From contig NZ_CAMLDC010000010.1 of assembly GCF_946478805.1 (NCBI RefSeq), forward strand, positions 62,001 through 126,000: a stretch of DNA of 64,000 bases, in the 5' to 3' direction. The translations under genes and the position numbers were made by a program. Positions 1 through 8,250 of the stretch are shown here, piece by piece. Each line of letters opens with the position of its first letter. The first letter of the stretch is position 1. Below the pieces are notes generated by a model. It saw only the letters and a program-made list of their open reading frames with translations, did not search any database and had not been told where the DNA came from. This DNA comes from an uncultured Fluviicola sp. GTDB lineage: Bacteria > Bacteroidota > Bacteroidia > Flavobacteriales > Crocinitomicaceae.

Positions 1-670
1 CGATTTTACCAAAAGTGAGTTGAAACCCGACCACATTTATGTGATCTACCCGGGACAGATCCACTTGTTGAAACGAGAAAATGCCAATGGACTGATTATT
101 CAATTCAAGAAGGAGATTTTTGAACACATTTTCCCGATACAGCATCATTACCTGTATTCCCAGGAATCTGAAATTTCTGTGATGGCAGCTGATTTCAAGC
201 ATTTGTATAATTTAGCACAAAGTATTTTCACTTTGAGCAACAACGAGAACCTATCTCCGTTGTCCATCCATAAATCGTACAGCTACTTGCAAATCATTCT
301 CATTTCGATCATTGAGTTTTCCAACAGGAATACGCATCAAACAGCAAGCAGTTTTGCCGGTAAATTCCTGCAACTGGTAAGTCAGCATGTAAGGGCCAAA
401 AAGAAGGTGGCTGATTACTCGGAAATGATGAATCTGAGTCCCGACCGGTTAACATCCTTGTGCAAGGATGCTTTTGGAATCACTCCGCTAAGACTTATTC
501 ATGAAGAATTATTGCTGGAGATTAAGCGACTCATGGTTTTGGGGAATTTATCGCTTAAGGAAATCTCATACGAAACGAACTTCGACTCAACGGCCAATTT
601 CAGCGCCTTCATTAAGACTGCTACCGGAAAAACACCTTCAGAACTACAGTCAGCATTGAAAAGCGAATAA
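1..670 (+). CDS. AraC-family transcriptional regulator, 5' truncated by window edge
   Basis: The frame is open from base 2, so the true start lies outside the window; about 222 residues are visible. The first part (roughly 100 residues) fits the cupin-like sensor half of AraC regulators (it reads YVIYPGQIHLLKR near the start). The last ~100 residues carry the two helix-turn-helix units of the AraC/XylS family, with the typical second-HTH region SLKEISYETNFDSTANFSAF and the ending KTATGKTPSEL. Such proteins usually bind a small molecule through the N-terminal part and activate nearby genes; the ligand and target are unknown. No partner is visible because the upstream gene is cut off. Confidence 0.85.
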   Translation, partial: DFTKSELKPDHIYVIYPGQIHLLKRENANGLIIQFKKEIFEHIFPIQHHYLYSQESEISVMAADFKHLYNLAQSIFTLSNNENLSPLSIHKSYSYLQIILISIIEFSNRNTHQTASSFAGKFLQLVSQHVRAKKKVADYSEMMNLSPDRLTSLCKDAFGITPLRLIHEELLLEIKRLMVLGNLSLKEISYETNFDSTANFSAFIKTATGKTPSELQSALKSE

Positions 671-816
671 ACATGCATTTTGATGGCTGTCGGATTGGAA
701 ATTCATAATTTATCCCCGCAATTTCATAACAATAAATCATCCTTGGATAAGTAGCTTCGTAACAGGCAATTATACATCATAAATTGTCTGTTACAAAAAA
801 GCTAATTTATCTGATT

Positions 817-1692
817 ATGAACAAAAATTACATATTTATCGGATTGTTTTGGGGATCGTTACTTCTAGTGAGTTTCTCAGGAAAAGAATCCATTCAAACG
901 GTTAAAAATTTCAGCAAGAATTTTCACACCTTGAATCAGGCAGGAAGTCCCGGCGGAAAAACCGGAGCACCCGGAGACGCAACTTGTACACAATGTCATT
1001 CCGGGACTGTTCAAAGCGGGTCAGGATTTAATCTGGTTACCTTAACCTCAGGCGGAAACCCGGTATCTGAATATTTGCCAAACACAACCTACGAGGTAAC
1101 TGTGGCCATGTCGACAAACAACGCCAAAAACGGTTTCGAAATTGTTCCGTTGAATCCGAATAACACAATGGCCGGAACAATTGCAGTTACAGACGCAACT
1201 CATACCAAATCAATTAGTGTCGGTGGAAAAACACGAATTACTCATAAACTCGCAGGCACTAGCTTGACCAGCTGGTCATTCAACTGGACTTCACCGGCAA
1301 CGAATGTTGGAACAGTTACTTTTTATTTAGCGACCAATCAAACCAATAGCAACAGCAATGAATCCGGAGATATTATCCGTACATCACAGCATCCATTTGG
1401 CTCTCAGGCCGGTATTGAAGAAGTAACCGACAAAATCGAAACCCGTATCGGATATCTCGCAAATACAAACTCCTTGAATATTCAACTGGACAGTAAAGTG
1501 GATGGCTCTCTGTTCGTGAATGTGGTAGATCTCTCCGGGAAATCTGTTTTTACGGAAAATATGGGAACGGTCAGTTCAGGTGAAAGTGCATTTTCAGTTC
1601 GATTGGACAAAGAATTAAGCAATGGTGTTTACCTGGTCAATGTTTCTGTAGATAACAATATGACCATGAAACGGGTTTTCATTTCGAAATAA
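817..1692 (+). CDS. Secreted T9SS cargo protein with a single CxxCH motif
   Basis: The first in-frame ATG at 817 gives a 291 aa protein beginning with a hydrophobic signal peptide (MNKNYIFIGLFWGSLLLVSF); a TTG upstream is less likely. A CTQCH motif (C57, C60, H61) inside a Gly/Pro-rich stretch (GAPGDATCTQCHSG) is the covalent haem-binding pattern of c-type cytochromes. The middle is Thr/Asn-rich and probably all beta, like Reeler-type domains that often follow this motif in Bacteroidota. About the last 90 residues form a T9SS type A sorting domain (VVDLSGKSVF ... GVYLVNVSV ... MKRVFISK), so the protein is expected on the cell surface. Whether it carries haem cannot be told from sequence. Confidence 0.75.
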   Translation: MNKNYIFIGLFWGSLLLVSFSGKESIQTVKNFSKNFHTLNQAGSPGGKTGAPGDATCTQCHSGTVQSGSGFNLVTLTSGGNPVSEYLPNTTYEVTVAMSTNNAKNGFEIVPLNPNNTMAGTIAVTDATHTKSISVGGKTRITHKLAGTSLTSWSFNWTSPATNVGTVTFYLATNQTNSNSNESGDIIRTSQHPFGSQAGIEEVTDKIETRIGYLANTNSLNIQLDSKVDGSLFVNVVDLSGKSVFTENMGTVSSGESAFSVRLDKELSNGVYLVNVSVDNNMTMKRVFISK

Positions 1693-1772
1693 TCTCTCCA
1701 GCCATAAAACTTTGCGCTCTTTACACTTTCAATGCAAAGAATTTAAGAGTGCAAAGGTTTTATGGTTCAATT

Positions 1773-1818
1773 AATTCGTAATTCGTAATTCGTAATTCGT
1801 AATTCGTAATTCGTAATT
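1773..1818. repeat. Tandem repeat, six copies of AATTCGT
   Basis: Six perfect head-to-tail copies of a 7 bp unit (AATTCGT) plus a partial copy lie between two convergent genes. This is a short simple-sequence tract with no coding role and may vary in copy number between strains. Confidence 0.95.
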
Positions 1819-1822
1819 AATT

Positions 1823-2389
1823 TCAACCTATTCTCCTCTGCACCAACTCCTCTACCCGTTCATAAAACTGAGCCGGTGTAGCAGTTCTCCATTCGATATC
1901 TTCCAGATCTCCGCCCATGACAAAATAATGATCTACCCGCGCTTTCTCAAATTCACTGATCACATGATCGTGAAAATTGACTAAGGCAATCCAGCCATCT
2001 TCCACATCGTCGAACCATTCCTCGTAATAGCAATCGTCCGAATAATGAAAATTCAACACGTTTTCTCCTATCAGGATAAATTTATTGATTCCATGCAACA
2101 TGATTTCTTCGATCACATTGCGTTTAAGGGTCATGATATCATTCTCAATGGCATCATTCCATTCCCCTATGAATTCCATAATTGCAAAGCCCTCCTCATA
2201 ATCAACAAACAGGATTTTCGTAAAAAGTGTCCTGGAACCGATATTGTCCCATTGTGGATGGATCAGGAAATTATAAATCCGATCTGTAAATTCAAATTCG
2301 CTGTATTCCCTATTATAAAATGGAGAAAGTGAATCCTCAGAAGCGATATATAAGTGTCTCCAATTAAAATAAGGTTCAATAAAATGCAC
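1823..2389 (-). CDS. Hypothetical protein, acidic, aromatic-rich
   Basis: A 188 aa soluble protein without signal peptide or membrane segment. It is rich in Asp/Glu, Phe, Tyr and Trp (for example YYEEWFDDVEDGW at about 122-134). I do not recognise a family or a catalytic motif. It is convergent with the T9SS gene upstream and divergent from the lipoprotein gene that follows. The intact length and lack of stops argue that it is real; the overlapping opposite-strand frame is rejected. Confidence 0.6.
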   Translation of the reverse strand: MHFIEPYFNWRHLYIASEDSLSPFYNREYSEFEFTDRIYNFLIHPQWDNIGSRTLFTKILFVDYEEGFAIMEFIGEWNDAIENDIMTLKRNVIEEIMLHGINKFILIGENVLNFHYSDDCYYEEWFDDVEDGWIALVNFHDHVISEFEKARVDHYFVMGGDLEDIEWRTATPAQFYERVEELVQRRIG

Positions 2390-2490
2390 AGGATCAGTGT
2401 TTTAAGTTTGGAATAAAAATTGTAAAAATGAACTTCGAAATTAAAAAGAAAGTCTACATTTGAGTGTCCATTTGAAACAAAAATTTACCT

Positions 2491-3981
2491 ATGAAAAAAT
2501 ACAATAAATCGCTAATATTCAGCATTTTCACTTTGAGCGGAATTTTATTCATAAGTTCGTGCTCTTCCAACTCTACAGAACGGGATGCTGCTGAGGCTAC
2601 TTCTGCTTTGATTGAAGGTAATGAAAAAATTGTTGCTTTCGGTCACATCAGCGCCATGAATATTTTGGATAATGCAGATTATAAAAGCATCCCGAAAGTA
2701 AATGTAATTCTGGGAAGCGTTTTGGGAAATTGGAAAAAAGGATTGGAAATTGACAAACCGATCTATTATGCCCTGGAAGCACCATTTGCAAAAAATGGGA
2801 CCCCGGAAACGATTTATGCCCTGATCAACGTTAAGAACCAGGACAGTCTTTCATCCATCATAAGTGAAATGGGATATGCCCTGGATAAAGATGGTGACAT
2901 TTCGTATCATCAGGAAGACGATGTAACATTCGGAATCCGGAACAAACTCCTGATTATCATTAGTAAACCCGGTGATTATGATGGTAAGGCAAAAATCAAG
3001 GAAGCGTTCACACTGACAGAAGGTGATCTTTCTGAAGATACTGCTGAAGAAATCATTGAACAAAAAGGAGATATCGTTTCAGGAGTTGACATTGCCCGTT
3101 TATTGAGCACTTCAAACACCGAATTGGCAAAATTATCCACGGAAAAGAAAGATCATCTGGACGAACTTGTAGAAAATGCCTACATCAAAACGGTAGCTAA
3201 CTTCACAAACGGAATGGCGACGATCGAATCTACCAATCTTTTCTCTGATGATTTAAAAGACGAATTGTTCTTCAAGGATAAGAATGGTGCTACATTAGTG
3301 AGCAAGCTTGGTGGCGGCGATCCATGGATGGGAGTTGCAATGAACCTGGACTTACGAAAAGGTGAAAGTTTCCTGACCGACTATTTGCCAACCGCACAAA
3401 AACGATTGATGGAAGATTTCCCGGGTGAAGCAAAATTTGCATTACTGGCCCTCGGGGATAACCCTTTCTCTAAATTGTTCTCCGGCCAGGCAGGCATGGT
3501 TCTAACTGGCAATCCAAAATCCGCAATGGGAATGGAATTGGAATATACGAGTTTTTTAGGGCTTGGTCCGAAAGGAGACATCTTGCAAAAAGTATTGGAT
3601 CAGCAGTTTTCTGTTTTCGGTGAAAAGAAGGGAGATACATACATAATGGGAGATTTACGTATCCAGTCGAACAAAAAAGGCATTTTCGCTTCAAGTGGAA
3701 AACAGACAGGTGGAAAATTGAATCTTCCTTCATACGCCAAGAATTTTGGTGAAGATAGCTTCTCCCTATTCATTGCTTTCGAAAAGATGGATGTTGCCAG
3801 TTTGGACTTGGAAGACGAGGCAAAAGTTGTTGAAATCCTTCAGTATGTTACAATCAATGTAAACAGGGATGGTTCAAAAATGGTCATTGCTGCAAAAAAT
3901 AAAAACACAAATATCCTGAAACAGGTAACTGATTTTTACGCGAAACAAATCATGGGTAAAATTGATTCCATGGGGGCATAG
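2491..3981 (+). CDS. Conserved lipoprotein (DUF4836-like)
   Basis: The 496 aa product starts with a lipoprotein signal (GILFISSCSSN, lipobox Cys near residue 24), so it is probably anchored in the outer or inner membrane facing the periplasm. The body begins EGNEKIVAFGHISAMNILDNA and contains a long mixed alpha/beta region without known catalytic motifs; general layout resembles the DUF4836 lipoproteins of Bacteroidota, a recollection I could not test. The gene stands alone and is followed by a strong terminator. Function unknown. Confidence 0.7.
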   Translation: MKKYNKSLIFSIFTLSGILFISSCSSNSTERDAAEATSALIEGNEKIVAFGHISAMNILDNADYKSIPKVNVILGSVLGNWKKGLEIDKPIYYALEAPFAKNGTPETIYALINVKNQDSLSSIISEMGYALDKDGDISYHQEDDVTFGIRNKLLIIISKPGDYDGKAKIKEAFTLTEGDLSEDTAEEIIEQKGDIVSGVDIARLLSTSNTELAKLSTEKKDHLDELVENAYIKTVANFTNGMATIESTNLFSDDLKDELFFKDKNGATLVSKLGGGDPWMGVAMNLDLRKGESFLTDYLPTAQKRLMEDFPGEAKFALLALGDNPFSKLFSGQAGMVLTGNPKSAMGMELEYTSFLGLGPKGDILQKVLDQQFSVFGEKKGDTYIMGDLRIQSNKKGIFASSGKQTGGKLNLPSYAKNFGEDSFSLFIAFEKMDVASLDLEDEAKVVEILQYVTINVNRDGSKMVIAAKNKNTNILKQVTDFYAKQIMGKIDSMGA

Positions 3982-4002
3982 GTAACTAGTTTATTTTTTG
4001 GA

Positions 4003-4031
4003 AAGGCTGCCGGCAAATGGCAGCCTTTTTT
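4003..4031 (+). terminator. Rho-independent terminator
   Basis: AAGGCTGCC and GGCAGCCTT form a perfect stem with a 7 nt loop followed by a T run, just downstream of the lipoprotein gene. Confidence 0.85.
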
Positions 4032-4249
4032 ATTGGGAACTATTTGAAGAACAGTTAAAAACAGTGAATCTCTTTCGTCGAAAATAAAAAACTCTAAAGT
4101 TTAACAATCAACACTTTAGCGTCAAATCTGTTCGCTTCTTTGCGAACACGCGAATTTTCAAATTCTGGAATTCTGAAATTTTCAAATCACTCCAATCAAT
4201 TACTTTTCACATCCATTTTTTTTGTACCTTGTTATGCCAAATTAAACTG

Positions 4250-4621
4250 ATGAAAGAAAAAAAAGATTGGAATCAATTGACTCCCGACGAAGAACGCATT
4301 ATCGTCCGTAAAGGAACCGAATATCCTTTCACCGGTCAATATAATAAATGGGAAGAACAAGGTGTTTTTGTATGCCGACGTTGTGAGGCCCCTTTGTATA
4401 AAAGTTCAGACAAATTTGATTCCGGATGCGGATGGCCCTCATTTGACGATGAAATTCCAGGAAGTATCAAACGCATTCCTGATGCGGACGGAAGACGTGT
4501 AGAAATTGTCTGTGCAAATTGTGAAGGTCACTTAGGACATGTTTTCACTGGGGAACGATTCACACCAAAAGACACACGTCATTGCGTGAACTCATTAAGT
4601 ATCTTATTCAAGAAAGCTTAA
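4250..4621 (+). CDS. msrB: Peptide-methionine (R)-S-oxide reductase MsrB
   Basis: This 123 aa protein reduces methionine-R-sulfoxide in oxidised proteins. It shows the complete MsrB signature: zinc-binding pairs C42/C45 and C88/C91, the GWPSF substrate-pocket motif after C60, and catalytic C112 in RHCVNS. C60 is in the position where several MsrB enzymes have the resolving cysteine. There is no signal peptide, so it is cytoplasmic. The ATG at 4250 is chosen over a TTG further upstream because the family usually starts just before the WNQLTPDEE segment. It is convergent with the following transglycosylase gene, with 2 bp between stop codons. Confidence 0.95.
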   Translation: MKEKKDWNQLTPDEERIIVRKGTEYPFTGQYNKWEEQGVFVCRRCEAPLYKSSDKFDSGCGWPSFDDEIPGSIKRIPDADGRRVEIVCANCEGHLGHVFTGERFTPKDTRHCVNSLSILFKKA

Positions 4622-4623
4622 TT

Positions 4624-5574
4624 TTACTCGACAATATTGCAGCTGTAAACCGGAATCCCCTTTTGCTGAATGATCTGACTCAATTGAATATGTGCAGCCA
4701 ATGCCAATTGTGAATAATTCTGAGAGCAATTCCCGAAACTTCCGGCACTCGTTACCCACATTTTTTGAATCAGCTCCTCACCTGAGCTTACCGGTCCAAT
4801 AGCATTCACAACTGCTTTCACATTCAATGCCCCGGCATGATAAACATGCATCGTAAGCAAACGGAACCAAATCGATTGTTCATCGACTACCAGACCCGCG
4901 CCTTCCGCAATACCTTTTGCCGAAGGAATACAAATGCGTTTTAACAATTGGGAAGCGGCATATGCCGAACGCATAAAGTCTTTTCGCTCATCTACCGAAC
5001 GATTCACTGTCAATCCCATGGATCTCGCTACAGCTGGCATCAGTTGGAAAGGCCCATAAGCTCCGACAGACGATTTTTGCATTCTTCCCGGACTTTCGAT
5101 CAACAAAATGGATTGTGCATACCAGGGATCCACCCCAAATTGCTCAAATGCCGAAACTCCTTTGGGTAGACTTTCAAAAACAAGGTCAAAGCGGTAAAAA
5201 TCATTCTTTCCTGTGGTAACATTGATTCGCTCGTCTGCATTCAAACCAAACAAAGAGCGGACACTATCTTTGAAAATAGTTTTCTCAGCTTCGGTCTGCG
5301 TATGCCAGTCCTTGTTCGACATTTTAGCTATGATTTGCCTGGTAGAACCTACATTAACCAATACCGAATCCGGAGAGAGAATCATGATTTGTTGCCAGAA
5401 TTTCGGATGTTGGAGCTGATCCCATTGCGCGGCTTCGATTCCCGCTGCACCCATAATGATATGTTCAGAAGTACCGTCCGTAACAGCAATCATTTCTTTT
5501 TCCCATGTGGAATTTTGAGAGGATACAATAAATGGAATACACGCAAGTATTGCAAGGAGAGTTTTGCGTTTCAT
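4624..5574 (-). CDS. Secreted lytic transglycosylase, SLT domain
   Basis: The product (316 aa) has a signal peptide (MKRKTLLAILACIPFIVSSQ) and a lytic transglycosylase fold at about 145-245. The catalytic glutamate is likely E160 in LLIESPGRMQKS, followed by GAYGPFQLMPAVA, the usual SLT motif. It should cleave peptidoglycan glycan strands in the periplasm. The N-terminal 140 residues are less conserved and may position the enzyme. The ATG at 5574 is chosen because it places the signal peptide at the N-terminus; the longer frame has an unlikely leader. Confidence 0.85.
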   Translation of the reverse strand: MKRKTLLAILACIPFIVSSQNSTWEKEMIAVTDGTSEHIIMGAAGIEAAQWDQLQHPKFWQQIMILSPDSVLVNVGSTRQIIAKMSNKDWHTQTEAEKTIFKDSVRSLFGLNADERINVTTGKNDFYRFDLVFESLPKGVSAFEQFGVDPWYAQSILLIESPGRMQKSSVGAYGPFQLMPAVARSMGLTVNRSVDERKDFMRSAYAASQLLKRICIPSAKGIAEGAGLVVDEQSIWFRLLTMHVYHAGALNVKAVVNAIGPVSSGEELIQKMWVTSAGSFGNCSQNYSQLALAAHIQLSQIIQQKGIPVYSCNIVE

Positions 5575-5717
5575 TGTTAATTGTGGGTTTTGGATGATGC
5601 AAATTAAGAAAAGGAAGTGAAAAATGCAATTGATTTGTGAGATATTAAAAAGTGACCGCAAAACATACCGGATCTTGCACCAAATTTGAAATCAAAGTTT
5701 TAGTCGGACCAAGGTAT

Positions 5718-6860
5718 TCAGAACCGTTTCAATCCTTCCCCGTTTACATATCCTTTCAGGATCGCTTCCATCTCGTCAATGGAAACCGGGAACCACGGTT
5801 CTTTGGCAATCTTCCGGATGGTTAATCGCTCCTTGACAGAAAGTGTCCCATCTACGATCAACCCGAAAACAAGTAATCTTGCAACGATTGCATTTTCATT
5901 TGGATCGGAACTGAACAACTCCTCGATTTTCACTTCCTGGTCGTATTTTAAATCCAGGTCCGGAAGGATCAACAGCATTTCCTTCATGAAAGAATAAAGT
6001 GCAAAATTGTATTGCCGTTTTTGTTGAGCAATGAAGTGAACCAATTTATTCAATTTCTTTTCGACAAGAATAAGCTCCTTTTCCGGAAATTCACTCATGA
6101 AATCCTTTGCCGCAGCGGTCGAAACAATACGCATTTTCGTTTCCTTGATCACTTGCCTGCTGCTCCATGCATTCCAAAAAGCAAAAATTGGAATCCCTAC
6201 CAAGTCCGTTACGATGCGTAATGCATATCTTCCGAGGAAACGCCTTACCAGGAACTTCATCAATACATTTGAAAGAGTTGCCTTCAATTTTGTTCCGATC
6301 AGAAGGGCATAATAAGAAAACTTGGTTAGTCCGATATAAGGATCGATTTCAAGCAATTTCATGTGTTTCGCAGGTATCTCCAATCCCGCTTCAGTCAGTA
6401 AAGCGACTTGCTCCCGGTAATCATTTTGAGAAACGGAAGGATATTTATAAATCTCGCAGATTCGTCTCACTGCATAAATATTCAGCGTATTCAAGAGCCA
6501 GATTTCAGGGAAGATCATTACTATGGCATAGACGGTATAATAGAGTTCGAAATCAAATTGGTATCCTAAAAAATCAATATGCTGCGCATCCAGTAAACTG
6601 GTGAAATGAAACGGAAAGATGACAACCATGACCGCACAAGCACCGATGATCCCCGCTACCAGGTAAACCTGTAATTGCAGTTTTTTTAATTGTGCTTTTT
6701 GTACTTCATTCAAGGTATAACCATGTCGCTCATTATTTTGAATACGCGCTGTTTTTTTACTCAAATAGGTGTGTCCCAGTCGAAATGCAATGCTCTTTTT
6801 TCGCTTCTTTTGAATCTCTTCCATAGTTCCGGAGTAAAAATACTGAAATAGTTGTTCCAT
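5718..6860 (-). CDS. Hypothetical membrane protein
   Basis: A 380 aa protein with a basic N-terminus and hydrophobic helices at about 65-85 and 105-125, plus further hydrophobic stretches near 185-235. The C-terminal 130 residues look soluble and helical and end in a region ([20 protein letters not shown]) that resembles small helical TerB-like domains, an uncertain comparison. I recognise no enzyme motif. It is divergent from yidD, with about 30 bp between the start codons. Confidence 0.6.
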   Translation of the reverse strand: MEQLFQYFYSGTMEEIQKKRKKSIAFRLGHTYLSKKTARIQNNERHGYTLNEVQKAQLKKLQLQVYLVAGIIGACAVMVVIFPFHFTSLLDAQHIDFLGYQFDFELYYTVYAIVMIFPEIWLLNTLNIYAVRRICEIYKYPSVSQNDYREQVALLTEAGLEIPAKHMKLLEIDPYIGLTKFSYYALLIGTKLKATLSNVLMKFLVRRFLGRYALRIVTDLVGIPIFAFWNAWSSRQVIKETKMRIVSTAAAKDFMSEFPEKELILVEKKLNKLVHFIAQQKRQYNFALYSFMKEMLLILPDLDLKYDQEVKIEELFSSDPNENAIVARLLVFGLIVDGTLSVKERLTIRKIAKEPWFPVSIDEMEAILKGYVNGEGLKRF

Positions 6861-6889
6861 TCTTATGTAACTTTGTGTGGAAGAACACC

Positions 6890-7147
6890 ATGAAATACAT
6901 CAAGCAGTTTTTTATTTTCCTATTGATAATCCCCGTGAAGATCTACCAGTGGATTATCAGTCCCATTCTTCCGAATGCATGCAGATATGATCCAACCTGT
7001 TCTGCTTATATGGTTGAGGCTTTAAAGATTCATGGGCCAATTAAAGGTTTGTGGCTCGGGACACGCAGAATCAGCCGCTGCCATCCGTGGGGCGGACATG
7101 GGTATGATCCGGTTCCGGAGAAAAAATGCAATTGTGAAAAAGACTAA
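6890..7147 (+). CDS. yidD: Membrane protein insertion efficiency factor YidD
   Basis: This 85 aa protein has the family layout: an N-terminal amphipathic or membrane helix ([19 protein letters not shown]), then [22 protein letters not shown] and the [20 protein letters not shown] signature with its three conserved cysteines. YidD helps YidC insert proteins into the inner membrane. It is usually next to rnpA/yidC, but here stands alone, which is common in Bacteroidota. The ATG at 6890 gives the standard length; a GTG at 6875 is possible. Confidence 0.93.
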   Translation: MKYIKQFFIFLLIIPVKIYQWIISPILPNACRYDPTCSAYMVEALKIHGPIKGLWLGTRRISRCHPWGGHGYDPVPEKKCNCEKD

Positions 7148-7179
7148 AATTCAAGTGAGAAGCTTAAGCCTCCTATTTT

Positions 7180-7211
7180 GAACATTTGAACATTTGAACA
7201 TTTGAACATTT
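7180..7211. repeat. Tandem repeat, four copies of GAACATTT
   Basis: Four perfect 8 bp copies sit in the intergenic region after yidD. A simple repeat with no clear function. Confidence 0.9.
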
Positions 7212-7266
7212 CAATCTTTTCAAAAAAAAACACAAAATTATTTCTCCAATTCATTTATTTTATTTT

Positions 7267-7283
7267 ACTTTGAATTTCAAAGT
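7267..7283. promoter_or_regulatory. Palindromic operator upstream of membrane protein/HTH_34 genes
   Basis: ACTTTGAATTTCAAAGT is a perfect 17 bp palindrome with one central base, ending 6 bp before the start codon at 7290. Nearly the same 17-mer recurs in front of creD at 8216. The left half overlaps a sequence resembling a Bacteroidota -7 box (TACTTTG), so a bound protein could block initiation. The encoded winged-helix regulator at 7898 is the natural candidate ligand. Confidence 0.65.
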
Positions 7284-7289
7284 TCTTTT

Positions 7290-7901
7290 ATGGAAAGTGA
7301 AAAATATTTAGCGCAACTTCAGGAGATTCAATCGATGATGCAAAAGTCTTCGAAGTTTTTGTCTTTGTCCGGCTTGTCCGGAATCCTTGCCGGTACTTAC
7401 GCTTTAATCGGAGCAGGAATCGTTTACTCCATGAGAGAGCGACTTACTTCTGACATCAGTTATGATTCTGTAGAATTTTTGACCGTAGTAGGAGTTGCAG
7501 TACTAGTAATGGTTCTTTCACTCGCAACAGGAATCCTGTTCTCGGTTCGCAAAGCAAGAAAAAGACAAGAAGTGATTTGGAACCAAGTGTCGAAGTTGTT
7601 CATTATGAGTTTCTTGGTTCCGTTGGTTACGGGCGGTTTATTCGCTATTATATTAATCACTAAAGGAGCAATCGGGCTCGTATCACCTGTTACCCTTTTG
7701 TTTTACGGTATTGCGCTGGTCAATGCAAGCAGGTATTCCTACGAAACCCTGAGAAATCTCGGATTCATCTTTATCATTCTCGGATTGGCAAATAGCCTGT
7801 ATATTGGTTATGGTTTGTATTTTTGGATGTTCGGTTTCGGAATCTGTCACATTTTCTATGGTGCATACATGTATCTGAAATACGATTATAAAAAGCAATG
7901 A
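7290..7901 (+). CDS. Hypothetical integral membrane protein of the CreD cluster
   Basis: The 203 aa product has about five predicted transmembrane helices (near 27-48, 66-88, 108-130, 135-155 and 160-185) after an N-terminal cytoplasmic helix. No catalytic motif is seen. It overlaps the following regulator by 4 bp, so the two are translationally coupled. The same trio of membrane protein, winged-helix regulator and CreD is common in Bacteroidota, which suggests a joint role in envelope stress or cell-surface homeostasis. Confidence 0.75.
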   Translation: MESEKYLAQLQEIQSMMQKSSKFLSLSGLSGILAGTYALIGAGIVYSMRERLTSDISYDSVEFLTVVGVAVLVMVLSLATGILFSVRKARKRQEVIWNQVSKLFIMSFLVPLVTGGLFAIILITKGAIGLVSPVTLLFYGIALVNASRYSYETLRNLGFIFIILGLANSLYIGYGLYFWMFGFGICHIFYGAYMYLKYDYKKQ

Positions 7902-8197
7902 CAAGTATTATCTCAGATATCAACAAAACATTTGATCATCGGATCAGACTGGGAATCATGTCTATTCTGATGGTGAATGACTCGGTGGATTTTAATCGAC
8001 TGAAGGAACTATTGGAGGTTACCGACGGGAACCTTGCCTCTCACATAAAAGCCCTGGAGCTTTCCGAATACATCGACATCAGGAAACAATTTATTGGAAA
8101 AAAACCAAATACGACCTATGAAGCAACATTACTAGGAAAACAGACATTTGCCAAGCATCTGGCCGCGCTTGAGCAATTAATCAAAACCAGCAAATAG
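7898..8197 (+). CDS. Winged-helix transcriptional regulator, HTH_34 type
   Basis: A 99 aa single-domain regulator. It starts ISDINKTFDHRIRLGIMSIL and continues with LKELLEVTDGNLASHIKALE, the recognition-helix region of the HTH_34/MarR-like group, then a beta wing (KKPNTTYEATLLGKQTF). Proteins of this type bind palindromes as dimers and usually repress their own operon. Matching palindromes lie in front of this two-gene unit (7267) and of creD (8216). It has no sensor domain beyond the wHTH, so the signal is unknown. Confidence 0.88.
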   Translation: MTSIISDINKTFDHRIRLGIMSILMVNDSVDFNRLKELLEVTDGNLASHIKALELSEYIDIRKQFIGKKPNTTYEATLLGKQTFAKHLAALEQLIKTSK

Positions 8198-8215
8198 CTA
8201 TTTTTTTATTTACTT

Positions 8216-8232
8216 ACTTTGAAATTCAAAGT
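8216..8232. promoter_or_regulatory. Palindromic operator upstream of creD
   Basis: ACTTTGAAATTCAAAGT is a perfect 17 bp palindrome, differing from the 7267 site only at the central base. The match extends on both sides (TTACTTTGAA ... CAAAGTTCTTTTA). It ends 18 bp before the creD start codon. Confidence 0.7.
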
Positions 8233-8250
8233 TCTTTTAAACTTAATAAA

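Noticed and set aside
1773..1818. CRISPR array
   Set aside because: Units of 7 bp without spacers; simple tandem repeat. No CRISPR array was seen anywhere in the window.
2045..2332. 95 aa frame opposite the 1823 gene
   Set aside because: It is the antisense of a longer, better-supported gene.
6167..6604. 145 aa frame on the plus strand inside the 5718 gene
   Set aside because: Antisense shadow of the membrane protein gene; Arg/Ser-rich with no domain.
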